A stretch of 11,340 nt of DNA from contig BTQP01000048.1 of assembly GCA_036985935.1 (NCBI GenBank), forward strand, positions 1-11,340, in the 5' to 3' direction. This stretch comes from JAMBLL01 sp036985935. GTDB lineage: Bacteria > Actinomycetota > Acidimicrobiia > Spongiisociales > UBA5794. The notes under the pieces were generated by a model. It made no database searches. It was not told where the DNA came from and saw only the letters and a list, made by a program, of their open reading frames with translations. Shown here piece after piece: positions 5,987 to 11,329 of the stretch (position 1 is the first letter of the stretch; each line of letters opens with the position of its first letter). The position numbers and the translations under genes were made by a program.

Positions 5987-6556
5987 CTATTCGTGCAGTG
6001 CGTCGAGACGGCGCAGTTGTCTGGCACCATCAGAAAGCCCCGCAATCTCAAGACGTTCGATGACGTCGGTAGTGCTCATCGGCGGATTCGCCAACGCAGC
6101 GGCCTGGCGCCGGACGGTCTCCAAGATGTCGTTCGGGGCGCGGTCGATGAGGTGCGATACAAAGGTGTCGACCGTCTGGGCTTCAATTCCGAGTGGCTCG
6201 AGGGTCTCGGCCGGGAAGTCACGGATGTTCTGGGTGACGATGACCTTCGCACGACAGCGCAGGGCAGCGGCAACAACGTGTCGATCATCCCGATCTGGAA
6301 GGTCGACCGTCTCGATGAGCGGCTCGTAGCCGGTCACGAGGCAGTCACGAACCGCCTCGCACATGAGCGCCCGAGTCCGGCCCATGCGCGCGAGTGTGAT
6401 GTCGGGGTATCGCTCGACAACGGCAGCGACCATCTCGTCGAGGATCTGTTCGGTCCAGCGTGCTTGGAACAGGTCCGTTGTGGCCAGACGTATCAGCAGG
6501 TCGCGAACTGACTGCGGAAACAGCACGCTGGCGTCATAGATAACCAAGAACGCCAT
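5987..6556 (-). CDS. PIN-domain toxin with C-terminal extension
   Basis: The 189-residue protein starts with a PIN domain: D8 in VIYDASVLFP, E41 in TEQILDEMV, the D88-D91 cluster in LPDRDDRHVVAAAL and D113 in VTQNIRDFP. These are the acidic metal-binding positions of the fold, so RNase activity is likely. A C-terminal extension of about 65 residues (from VDTFVSHLI) is longer than in ordinary VapC proteins but usual for the subgroup paired with excisionase-like antitoxins, such as the mycobacterial VapBC50 pair. The antitoxin gene is 32 bp upstream in the same direction, consistent with an operon. No strong Shine-Dalgarno precedes the ATG. The RNA substrate is not predictable. Confidence 0.85.
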   Translation of the reverse strand: MAFLVIYDASVLFPQSVRDLLIRLATTDLFQARWTEQILDEMVAAVVERYPDITLARMGRTRALMCEAVRDCLVTGYEPLIETVDLPDRDDRHVVAAALRCRAKVIVTQNIRDFPAETLEPLGIEAQTVDTFVSHLIDRAPNDILETVRRQAAALANPPMSTTDVIERLEIAGLSDGARQLRRLDALHE

Positions 6557-6588
6557 ACCAGCGACCGTAGACGCCGGCTGTGACGCGT

Positions 6589-7032
6589 TTAGTAGTCGAT
6601 GCCCAGCGCCTGGCCCTCGGCGGAGAGCGCATCGAGGACCTCACGGCGATGAACGTCGTCACGCCGCTTGTAGGCGAGCACGTCTTCGGCTCGGATCCGG
6701 CGCCGATTACCGACGCGGCGATACGGGATCTGATCATCCTCGAGGAGCCGGATGAGGTAGGGGCGGGACACGTTGAGCAGATCTGCCGCCTGCTGCGTGC
6801 TCAGCTCGGCGTCCCCGGTAACCAGCTGAAGCACCCGGCCCTTGGCGAGCTCGCCCAGCGCATCGAGGAGCACCAGAAAAGCCTTCCTTGGGACCTCAAC
6901 ACCCGATGGGACAACAACCGAAGCCGCCGAGTCCTCATCGAGCTGCCCAGCAACCGCCCCAAGCTCATCGCGAGCGGCAATCGCCAGCTTCACTTCTTCG
7001 TCGGTCGGCACCGTCGCCTCGTAGCCTGTCAT
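6589..7032 (-). CDS. Excisionase-like HTH antitoxin of the PIN toxin
   Basis: The 147-residue product has an excisionase/MerR-type winged helix at about 77-122: ELSTQQAADLLNVSRPYLIR, then DDQIPYRRVGNRRRIRAEDV. The first 70 residues are acidic to mixed and helical, with no named domain. Proteins of this shape are often labelled DNA-binding or excisionase, but the PIN gene immediately downstream identifies it as an antitoxin; I see no reason to link it to the recombinase at the right end, 3.6 kb away. The ATG at 7032 has AGAAGAGG about 11 nt upstream as ribosome-binding site. The promoter holds two 8-bp direct repeats that could be its binding sites. Confidence 0.82.
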   Translation of the reverse strand: MTGYEATVPTDEEVKLAIAARDELGAVAGQLDEDSAASVVVPSGVEVPRKAFLVLLDALGELAKGRVLQLVTGDAELSTQQAADLLNVSRPYLIRLLEDDQIPYRRVGNRRRIRAEDVLAYKRRDDVHRREVLDALSAEGQALGIDY

Positions 7033-7063
7033 GATCGACCGCCTCTTCTCAGCAGCTTGTCAC

Positions 7064-7109
7064 ACCATAACCCAGGATGGGCCTATTCGCAATAGTCGAA
7101 ATATTCGCA
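7064..7109 (-). promoter_or_regulatory. Promoter of the PIN operon with 8-bp direct repeats
   Basis: On the minus strand, -35 TTGCGA (7092-7087), a 17-nt spacer and -10 TATGGT (7069-7064) precede the antitoxin gene by about 31 nt. TATTCGCA occurs twice on the plus strand (7084-7091 and 7102-7109), 18 bp apart; the first overlaps the -35. This would place two repressor sites on the same DNA face less than two turns apart. Confidence 0.6.
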
Positions 7110-7138
7110 TTATCTAGAAGGAGTACCGCCGACCCCTG

Positions 7139-7164
7139 CCATTCCCAGAGAGGCATTCTCAAGG
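7139..7164 (+). repeat. Border box copy 3 upstream of truncated HTH3
   Basis: CCATTCCCAGAGAGGCATTC followed by TCAAGG is a more diverged border box. It keeps the CCAATCCCA-like start and the TTCTCAAGG end, and starts 127 bp before the HTH3 ATG. Its left neighbour is the PIN operon promoter, unlike the surroundings of the other copies. Confidence 0.6.
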
Positions 7165-7230
7165 ACTGGTCCTCGCATCGCGGACGATCGTACGCCGCGG
7201 CGTGTCGACGGCTGCGTTCCGACGGGGGTC

Positions 7231-7259
7231 TTGTGTCTGCAGGCTCTGCGAGGTGGATG
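7231..7259 (+). promoter_or_regulatory. Promoter of truncated HTH3, predicted leaderless
   Basis: -35 TTGTGT (7231-7236) inside GGGGGTCTTGT, a 17-nt spacer, and a weak -10 TGGATG (7254-7259) are followed by 6 nt and the ATG at 7266. The geometry matches copies 1, 2 and 4 exactly, although the -10 is poor and may be decaying with the gene. Confidence 0.45.
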
Positions 7260-7265
7260 TGAGGC

Positions 7266-7361
7266 ATGAGTGTCGTTCGGGAACTTCGCCTTCGCGCCGG
7301 CCTGACACAGAAGCTCCTCGCAGATCTGTCCGGTATCACAGCGGAGACGACCTCTCGTTAG
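7266..7361 (+). pseudogene. Truncated solo HTH protein (HTH3)
   Basis: Only 31 residues remain: MSVVRELRLRAGLTQKLLAD, then LSGITAETTSR and a stop. It aligns with HTH1, HTH2 and HTH4 up to the beginning of the recognition helix, where the others continue with the YE(T/V/S)GR-SPT segment. The frame then stops at TAG (7359-7361) and the end of the convergent DUF3024 gene is 12 bp away. The recognition helix and everything after it are missing, so the product cannot bind DNA as the full proteins do. It looks as if the DUF3024 module or a deletion replaced the 3' part of the gene. Confidence 0.75.
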
Positions 7362-7373
7362 CGACGGGTCCTC

Positions 7374-7718
7374 TCAGCCCCAGAAGATGTGCGTGGGGTC
7401 GCGGTCGATCTCGGCGAGGAGATGGGAGACATAGGGTGTCGCTGGGACAAAGTCGTATTCATGGAACATCGAGTTGCGGTCCCGCCAGTAGAGAGACCAC
7501 TCGCTGCGAGTCTTCGTGTAGCGCAGCCGCGCAGAGGGAAGGCGAGTCCAGTCTGGTCCCATGTCCTCCCGCCACGGTGGATGGCATTCGTAGATCGTGA
7601 TGGCTCTTGCGCCAACGTCCATTTCGAAACGGATCTGATCCCGGACGCGTTCTGGTACAGCGTCATTACGCGCCTTCATCCATCGCTGGACGCGGGCAAG
7701 ATCAACCTCGGGTATCAC
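7374..7718 (-). CDS. DUF3024-family protein
   Basis: The 114-residue product begins at a GTG (7718) with VDLARVQRWMKARNDAVPER and has the family features: an Asp/Glu-rich middle, IYECHPPWRED, SARLRYTKTRSEWSLYWRDR, and the characteristic end LLAEIDRDPTHIFWG. DUF3024 proteins are small, probably soluble, and have no known function; they are common in actinobacteria and are often found beside small HTH genes or in mobile regions. An ACGAGG-like sequence lies about 5 nt before the GTG. The gene converges on the truncated HTH3 with a 12-bp gap, which suggests a junction formed there. I offer no function. Confidence 0.75.
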   Translation of the reverse strand: MIPEVDLARVQRWMKARNDAVPERVRDQIRFEMDVGARAITIYECHPPWREDMGPDWTRLPSARLRYTKTRSEWSLYWRDRNSMFHEYDFVPATPYVSHLLAEIDRDPTHIFWG

Positions 7719-7840
7719 TACGGCCTCGTCGTGGGCTTCGCAGGCCCGAAGCTATCTGAACATCCGCCGACGGCCAACTCCATGGCAGGCAGATCAAGGC
7801 GCCGAATTCACCAACCCAGCGGCAATCTCACGACAGCGCC

Positions 7841-7861
7841 CATCCAAGACGCTTTCTCAGA
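7841..7861 (+). repeat. Border box copy 4 upstream of HTH4
   Basis: CATCCAAGACGCTTTCTCAG shares CCAAGACGCTTTCTCA with copy 1 without mismatch. It lies 97 bp before the HTH4 start, slightly closer than in the other copies. Confidence 0.75.
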
Positions 7862-7905
7862 AAGTCATCCGACAGGCCGGTAATACCTCTCTGGATGCGG
7901 AGGTC

Positions 7906-7934
7906 TTGAAAGAGTGCGATCAGCGTTGTAGATC
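7906..7934 (+). promoter_or_regulatory. Promoter of HTH4, predicted leaderless
   Basis: -35 TTGAAA (7906-7911), a 17-nt spacer and -10 TAGATC (7929-7934) are followed by 6 nt and the GTG at 7941. This is the best match to consensus among the four HTH units. GGTCTTG overlapping the -35 is again the reverse complement of CAAGAC in the border box. Confidence 0.65.
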
Positions 7935-7940
7935 TATGCC

Positions 7941-8204
7941 GTGAACTTCGTCCGCGAACTGCGCGAGCGTGCCGGCCGCGCCCAGTCTCTTCTCGCCAAG
8001 CTGTCCGGCGTCTCCACGCGCACAATCTCCGAGTACGAATCGGGCCGTGGAAGTCCGACGGTGAGAACCCTCGGCCGCATGGCAGAAGCGGTCGGCATGG
8101 ACGTCGTCGTAATGGTCGTCCCTTCCGAGGAGGAGCCAGCTCCGCCCGACCCGGACACCACCGGTCGACTCGCCCGGCGACGAAGACATGAGCCGCGTTC
8201 GTGA
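7941..8204 (+). CDS. Solo Xre/Cro-type HTH protein (HTH4), 3' end altered
   Basis: The product is 87 residues, ten fewer than HTH1 and HTH2. The helix-turn-helix is complete: VNFVRELRERAGRAQSLLAK, then LSGVSTRTISEYESGRGSPT, then a third helix and the hydrophobic strand MDVVVMVVP. One odd change is RAQ where the others have LTQ, at the start of the HTH. The final residues (about HEPRS) are encoded by sequence homologous to hicA, because a hicA fragment begins at about 8188 inside the gene's 3' end. The DNA-binding part should still work. The GTG start is fixed by the leaderless promoter and by alignment with the other copies. No toxin partner follows on the same strand except the broken hicAB. 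Confidence 0.8.
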   Translation: MNFVRELRERAGRAQSLLAKLSGVSTRTISEYESGRGSPTVRTLGRMAEAVGMDVVVMVVPSEEEPAPPDPDTTGRLARRRRHEPRS

Positions 8205-8419
8205 GAGTCACCACATCCTCACCCATGAGCGCATCGACGAGCAGCTCAACCTCCAGGATCCCGGAGGCGACGCGAAGCCCTACCAGATCGGTCAGCTTCG
8301 CTGAGACACCGGAGGAGGCAGTGATCGAAGTCAGAAAGGCAATCGAAACCTGGCTGGAAACGACACGAGCCGACGGACGCCCTATGCCAGACGCAACCTA
8401 CCGCCCGGCGCCCGCCTGA
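8188..8419 (+). pseudogene. hicAB remnant with internal deletion
   Basis: This stretch is a nucleotide-level copy of 10140-10500, the intact hicAB, lacking about 130 bp. The hicA part reads SRVRESHHILTHERIDEQLN and on to PYQIGQLR before a stop at 8302-8304; the intact gene has RGSHHIL, here RESHHIL. The first part of hicA (about 33 residues) is missing. The hicB part begins at FAETPEEAVIEVRKAIETWL and ends DATYRPAPA with the same stop position. The end of hicA and the start of hicB are lost between CAGCT and TCGC. Neither a toxin nor an antitoxin could be made. It fuses directly onto the 3' end of HTH4. Confidence 0.85.
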
Positions 8420-8465
8420 GAAAAGGCAACCGCACGCCCTGGGGCTGACGGTCGTGACTCCGCGT

Positions 8466-8843
8466 TCAGTGGATGATGTGAACCGTCACATCCTGAAGGT
8501 CGCTCCACGACTGATCGGCGGTATACGCGGGCAGCCCTCGCTCTTGCGCAAGCGCCAGGCACGCTCGATCACCGAGAGAGAGGCCCAACCGACGCGTCGC
8601 TGGTCGGAACCGCGCCGCGCGCTCGGCGTGGATCAGCTCAAACGGCTCGACCGTGAGTCCGAGCCGGCCGATCAGATCCTCGGCGATGGCGGGGGGCATC
8701 CCAATGTCGCTCAGCTTCGCCAGCACCTCGGCGATGTTGACCGTGCTCATCCTCGCGGCCTCGAGCACGGAGAGAACCGCACCCGCACCCTCCTCCTTGT
8801 TGATCAGCGCAAGCAGCGCCGAGGCGTCAAGGACGCCGCTCAT
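8466..8843 (-). CDS. vapC: VapC-type PIN-domain toxin
   Basis: The 125-residue product has the PIN positions D6 (GVLDASALLALI), E39 (STVNIAEVLAKL), D92 (SLGDRACLALA) and D110 (YTADQSW), all intact. It should be a metal-dependent endoribonuclease like other VapC toxins. The upstream AbrB-type antitoxin gene overlaps its ATG by 4 bp (8840-8843), indicating translational coupling. It is unrelated in detail to the VapC at 3637-4065, which is longer and paired with a Phd-type antitoxin. The operon sits between two hicB 3'-end copies that read in the opposite direction. Confidence 0.88.
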   Translation of the reverse strand: MSGVLDASALLALINKEEGAGAVLSVLEAARMSTVNIAEVLAKLSDIGMPPAIAEDLIGRLGLTVEPFELIHAERAARFRPATRRLGLSLGDRACLALAQERGLPAYTADQSWSDLQDVTVHIIH

Positions 8844-9085
8844 TCTCCGGCGGCCTCGTCCCGGCGTTCGGCGATCAGTTCATCGACCAGCGAGCGATCC
8901 CCCGCATACGAGCCAACGACGGCCTGGATGTCGGCAACAACGTCCGCGAGCCGCTGGATCTGCAGCGAGCCGTTCTCGACTCGCAGCAACAGCTCGTCGC
9001 CTGGCTCGTATCCAAGGGCGCGACGGATCGGAGCCGGGATGACAATCCTCCCCTGGTCGTTCATTCGGGCTCGTGCGATAGTCAT
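8840..9085 (-). CDS. vapB: AbrB/SpoVT-type antitoxin (VapB)
   Basis: The 81-residue product has a swapped-hairpin AbrB DNA-binding domain at about 1-45: MTIARARMNDQGRIVIPAPI, then RRALGYEPGDELLLRVENG. The C-terminal helix (about 46-81, VVADIQAVVGSYAGDRSLVD onward, acidic) would neutralise the VapC. A GTG at 9091 would add two residues; I prefer the ATG at 9085 because a TACATT -10 box ends 6 nt upstream, giving the leaderless geometry seen elsewhere in the window. The stop overlaps the start of vapC. A palindrome and a second half-site in the promoter suggest autoregulation. Confidence 0.85.
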   Translation of the reverse strand: MTIARARMNDQGRIVIPAPIRRALGYEPGDELLLRVENGSLQIQRLADVVADIQAVVGSYAGDRSLVDELIAERRDEAAGE

Positions 9086-9091
9086 TGACAC

Positions 9092-9132
9092 AATGTATCA
9101 GATCTGACACAGACTGAGTCGTCTGTCAGATC
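9092..9132 (-). promoter_or_regulatory. abrB-vapC promoter and operator-like palindrome
   Basis: On the minus strand a -10 TACATT (9097-9092) lies 6 nt before the ATG. TCAGATCTGA (9098-9107) is a perfect 10-bp palindrome next to it, and CTGTCAGATC (9123-9132) repeats one half-site 25 bp further. No good -35 was found at 17 nt, so the promoter may depend on an activator or be weak. Confidence 0.55.
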
Positions 9133-9133
9133 A

Positions 9134-9229
9134 GCACGAGCCGACGGACGCCCGATCCCAGGCGCTACCTACCGCTCAGCGTCAGCCTGAAATCCCGCGT
9201 CGCTTCTGATCCTCACAACTCCACGGCCT
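9134..9229 (+). pseudogene. hicB 3'-end fragment
   Basis: The stretch aligns without gaps to 10444-10539, offset by exactly 1310 bp, covering the last 18 codons of hicB and about 40 bp beyond its stop. Its translation is ARADGRPIPGATYRSASA and stop, against ARADGRPVPDATYRPAPA in the intact gene. The homology starts abruptly just after the abrB operator. Nothing functional can be encoded. The remainder to 9359 shows no recognisable gene. Confidence 0.8.
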
Positions 9230-9359
9230 GCTCTGCCTTCGCGAAGACGCCCGAAGAGGCTCCCGCCGAGTTCGCTGCCCAATGCGAACACCAACACCAG
9301 CCGACACACCCATAACAGCTGGACCGATCATCGGGGCCCCGTCACCGCCAAGTCGCCAT

Positions 9360-9380
9360 ACCTGTCGTCGAGTGACAGGT
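9360..9380 (+). promoter_or_regulatory. Inverted repeat overlapping the start of the frameshifted gene
   Basis: ACCTGTC (9360-9366) and GACAGGT (9374-9380) form perfect 7-bp arms around 7 nt. The last base of the second arm is the first base of the TTG start codon. It could be an operator or an RNA hairpin hiding the start. No clear promoter boxes were found. Confidence 0.45.
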
Positions 9381-9842
9381 TGGCAGACGTCATTGCGGCT
9401 CTGCAGGCAACGGCCACGGACAAGTTCTATCAACTCCGATTCGAGGGTGATCGCGGTTGGGCGTGGCGCATCGCTGGGGATCCGACGAAAGCAAACAAAT
9501 ATCAAACGGTCTTCGCAGAGCACCCGGAGTTCTTCCGGATCGACGGGCAGGGTCATGGGTCGTTGGTGTGGCGGCGACAACATCAGAAGCTCTTTGACGT
9601 TGACACCGGCGCCGAGATGTCACGAGCCGCCTATAACCACCTGACGCGCGCAAAAGCAACGCGTTTCCCGCACACCTCTTGAGCCGCCGGAAGTGGCGAC
9701 ACTCATCAATGCCGCGATCGAACTCCACGCGCGTGCAGTGGCGCAAGAGCGAGCACGACGATGGTGGGTTGCACCGTTGGTCTCGCTGGTGTCGGCGTTT
9801 GGGGGTGCCCTCGTCGGAGGGCTCATAGCAGCGGGCTTGTAG
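9380..9842 (+). pseudogene. Frameshifted gene for a small membrane-anchored protein
   Basis: The first frame (9380-9682, TTG start) encodes ADVIAALQATATDKFYQLRF, EHPEFFRIDGQGHGSLVWRR and a QHQKLFDVDTG segment, then goes out of register. From about 9655 the +1-related frame continues with RVSRTPLEPPEVATL, LINAAIELHARAV and a C-terminal hydrophobic segment (WWVAPLVSLVSAFGG and on to the TAG at 9840-9842). Removing one A from the AAAA run at 9652-9655 joins the two into one protein of about 153 residues ending in one membrane helix, with a natural junction KQRVSRTPL. The pattern resembles a conserved uncharacterised actinobacterial protein. Frameshift mutation, sequencing error and programmed slippage remain open. 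I cannot assign a function. Confidence 0.72.
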
Positions 9843-10039
9843 AGATGAGGGAATCGCATGAGCCGCCGCAGTAGCGGGCCAGGTAGGAACGCGCCCTGGG
9901 TGGCACCTTCGCCTGCCAATTTCCAAGGACTCGGACACACCCAGGACGATTCGCCGGACGCCGAAAACAGCCGCATGCCGCAAGGCGAGTCGATAGCCGA
10001 CCCCGAATTCTCGTCACACCCGACCAATACGGTCCATCC

Positions 10040-10288
10040 ATGCGTCCACGTCGTCTCCTCGAGCGCCTCAACGACGGCCATCTCCGCGACGCCACGTTCC
10101 GAGATGTCCTCAAGTTTGCGGAAGCCCTTGGTTTTCGCGTGAGCCGCGTTCGTGGGAGTCATCACATCCTCACCCATGAACGCATCCACGAGCAGCTCAA
10201 CCTCCAGGATGCTGGCGGAGAAGCAAAGCCCTACCAGATCCGTCAGCTCCTTGATCTCATTCGACAATATGATCTGGAACTGAGGTGA
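10040..10288 (+). CDS. hicA: HicA-family mRNA interferase toxin
   Basis: The 82-residue product has the HicA double-stranded RNA-binding-like fold: DVLKFAEALGFRVSRV, then RGSHHILTHERI with the catalytic His (about H41) after Gly-Ser, then LNLQDAGGEAKPYQIRQLLD and a final helix. HicA toxins cleave mRNA and tmRNA. Members with an N-terminal extension of about 20 residues (MRPRRLLERLNDGHL) are common, which supports the ATG at 10040. The antitoxin gene overlaps its stop by 4 bp. Compared with the deleted copy at 8188-8419, all residues of the active region are preserved. No convincing promoter was found in the 197 bp upstream. Confidence 0.9.
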   Translation: MRPRRLLERLNDGHLRDATFRDVLKFAEALGFRVSRVRGSHHILTHERIHEQLNLQDAGGEAKPYQIRQLLDLIRQYDLELR

Positions 10289-10500
10289 CCATGCCTGCCT
10301 ACCACATCAACCTGTTCTTCAGCGACGACGACGCTGGCTGGATCGCCGACGTGCCCGACCTCCAATACTGCTCGGCATTCGCCGAGACACCGGAAGAGGC
10401 GGTGATCGAGGTCAGAAAGGCAATCGAAGTCTGGCTCGAAGCAGCACGAGCCGACGGACGCCCTGTTCCAGACGCTACCTACCGCCCGGCGCCAGCCTGA
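10285..10500 (+). CDS. hicB: HicB-family antitoxin (short form)
   Basis: The 71-residue product has the partial RNase H-like HicB fold: YHINLFFSDDDAGWIADVPD, then LQYCSAFAETPEEAVIEVRK and an amphipathic helix ending at ADGRPVPDATYRPAPA. It lacks the C-terminal DNA-binding (HTH or ribbon-helix-helix) domain of longer HicB proteins, so it probably neutralises HicA without being the sole repressor. Either GTG at 10285, which overlaps the hicA stop, or ATG at 10291 could start it. Its 3' end occurs as two further decayed copies in the window (8361-8419, 9134-9190). Confidence 0.9.
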   Translation: MTMPAYHINLFFSDDDAGWIADVPDLQYCSAFAETPEEAVIEVRKAIEVWLEAARADGRPVPDATYRPAPA

Positions 10501-10684
10501 AGTTCGGCGTAGCTTTGGATCGCACGCCTCCACGGCCTCGCCAAGAATCGCCGCACTTTCCTCGCCGTGGAGCCCGGTCGAGCGCAGCGCATCAAGGGTG
10601 ACGCCAGGAAGCGTCTCTGGTTCCGCCCGCAATGCGGCGGTCATGAGCAAGGTCCTACTGGGCACGACATCGACACCTCTTCGC
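10501..10684. other. Stretch between hicB and the recombinase with a possible gene relic
   Basis: The first 39 bp are shared with the hicB fragment at 9191-9229. On the minus strand a frame from a GTG at 10665 reads SRTLLMTAALRAEPETLPGV and LHGEESAAILGEAVEA, which has an antitoxin-like composition, but it then runs on into the complement of hicB. It may be the relic of a small gene that converged on hicB. I cannot name it, and no terminator is visible. Confidence 0.25.
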
Positions 10685-11329
10685 TCACGGCGACCACTCT
10701 CGCTTCCCGATGGCCTCGATGACCTCTTTCGGAGCGATGTGGGCCAGGTAGGTGTTGGTCGTCGCCAGTGAGACGTGGCCGAGCTGGCGTTGGATGATCG
10801 CCATCGGCACCCCTTCCATCATCAGCTCATAGGCATGGGTATGTCGAAGCCCGTGGGGATGCACCCGTTTGACGATGCCGGCACGCTTGGCGAGGCGGGG
10901 CAGCATGGTGCGCACCAGCGACGGTGTCATCGGTGCCCCCCGCAGCGTGCAGAACAGCGGGTTCTCCGCAGAGATGCCGAGCAGGCGACGGCGATCGATC
11001 CAGGTCTCGACGACTCGAGCCGCCCCCGGATCGATGCCGACCGTGCGTCGCCGGTCGCCCTTGCCGTGAAGCACGGTCACCGACCCCGATAACAGATCGA
11101 GATCCTTCACCAGCAGTGCCAACGCCTCGCCGAGGCGCAGCCCGGTTCGGTAGAGCAGCGTGATCAATGCCCGATGGCGAAGCCCGTAACTCGACGTCGC
11201 CGAACACTGCGCCAGCAGGGCTCTGAGCTCTTCGGGGGTCAGCACCTCGGCGGGATAGGTCCTGCCCTTGTTGGCGGGTGATCGACCTCTGCGATAACCG
11301 GGCTTGGTGATCGATGATGCCATCTTCAC
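10685..11329 (-). CDS. Tyrosine recombinase of catalytic-domain-only type
   Basis: The 214-residue product has the complete catalytic set of tyrosine recombinases: R65 (RTGLRLGEAL), K90 (LHGKGDRR), H159 and R162 (HPHGLRHTHA), H185 (RQLGHVSLAT) and nucleophile Y194 (TNTYLAH). It lacks the N-terminal SAM-like core-binding domain (about 90-100 residues) of XerC/D and phage integrases, and has only a basic 25-residue leader (KPGYRRGRSPANKG). Short versions of this type are frequent in actinobacteria. The start is GTG 11327-11329 or ATG 11321-11323; the frame is open to the right edge, so a longer form is not excluded. It could be the enzyme that moves or shuffles the cassettes here, but no attachment site was proven. 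Confidence 0.85.
   Translation of the reverse strand: MKMASSITKPGYRRGRSPANKGRTYPAEVLTPEELRALLAQCSATSSYGLRHRALITLLYRTGLRLGEALALLVKDLDLLSGSVTVLHGKGDRRRTVGIDPGAARVVETWIDRRRLLGISAENPLFCTLRGAPMTPSLVRTMLPRLAKRAGIVKRVHPHGLRHTHAYELMMEGVPMAIIQRQLGHVSLATTNTYLAHIAPKEVIEAIGKREWSP

Noticed and set aside
6589..7032. Excisionase working with the tyrosine recombinase
   Set aside because: The HTH resembles excisionases, but a PIN toxin gene follows directly and the recombinase is 3.6 kb away; the antitoxin role fits better.
9936..9960. CCAATTTCCAAGGACTC as a sixth border box
   Set aside because: Only the first few bases match; the GACGC and TCTCAAG blocks are missing and no HTH gene follows.
9858..10142. 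Plus-strand open frame of 94 residues before and into hicA
   Set aside because: It overlaps hicA in another frame, shows no recognisable motif, and its composition is that of non-coding sequence.
1278..11329. Integron cassette array with attC sites
   Set aside because: I found no paired RYYYAAC/GTTRRRY sites between genes, genes lie on both strands, and the recombinase does not show an integron integrase-specific extra segment.
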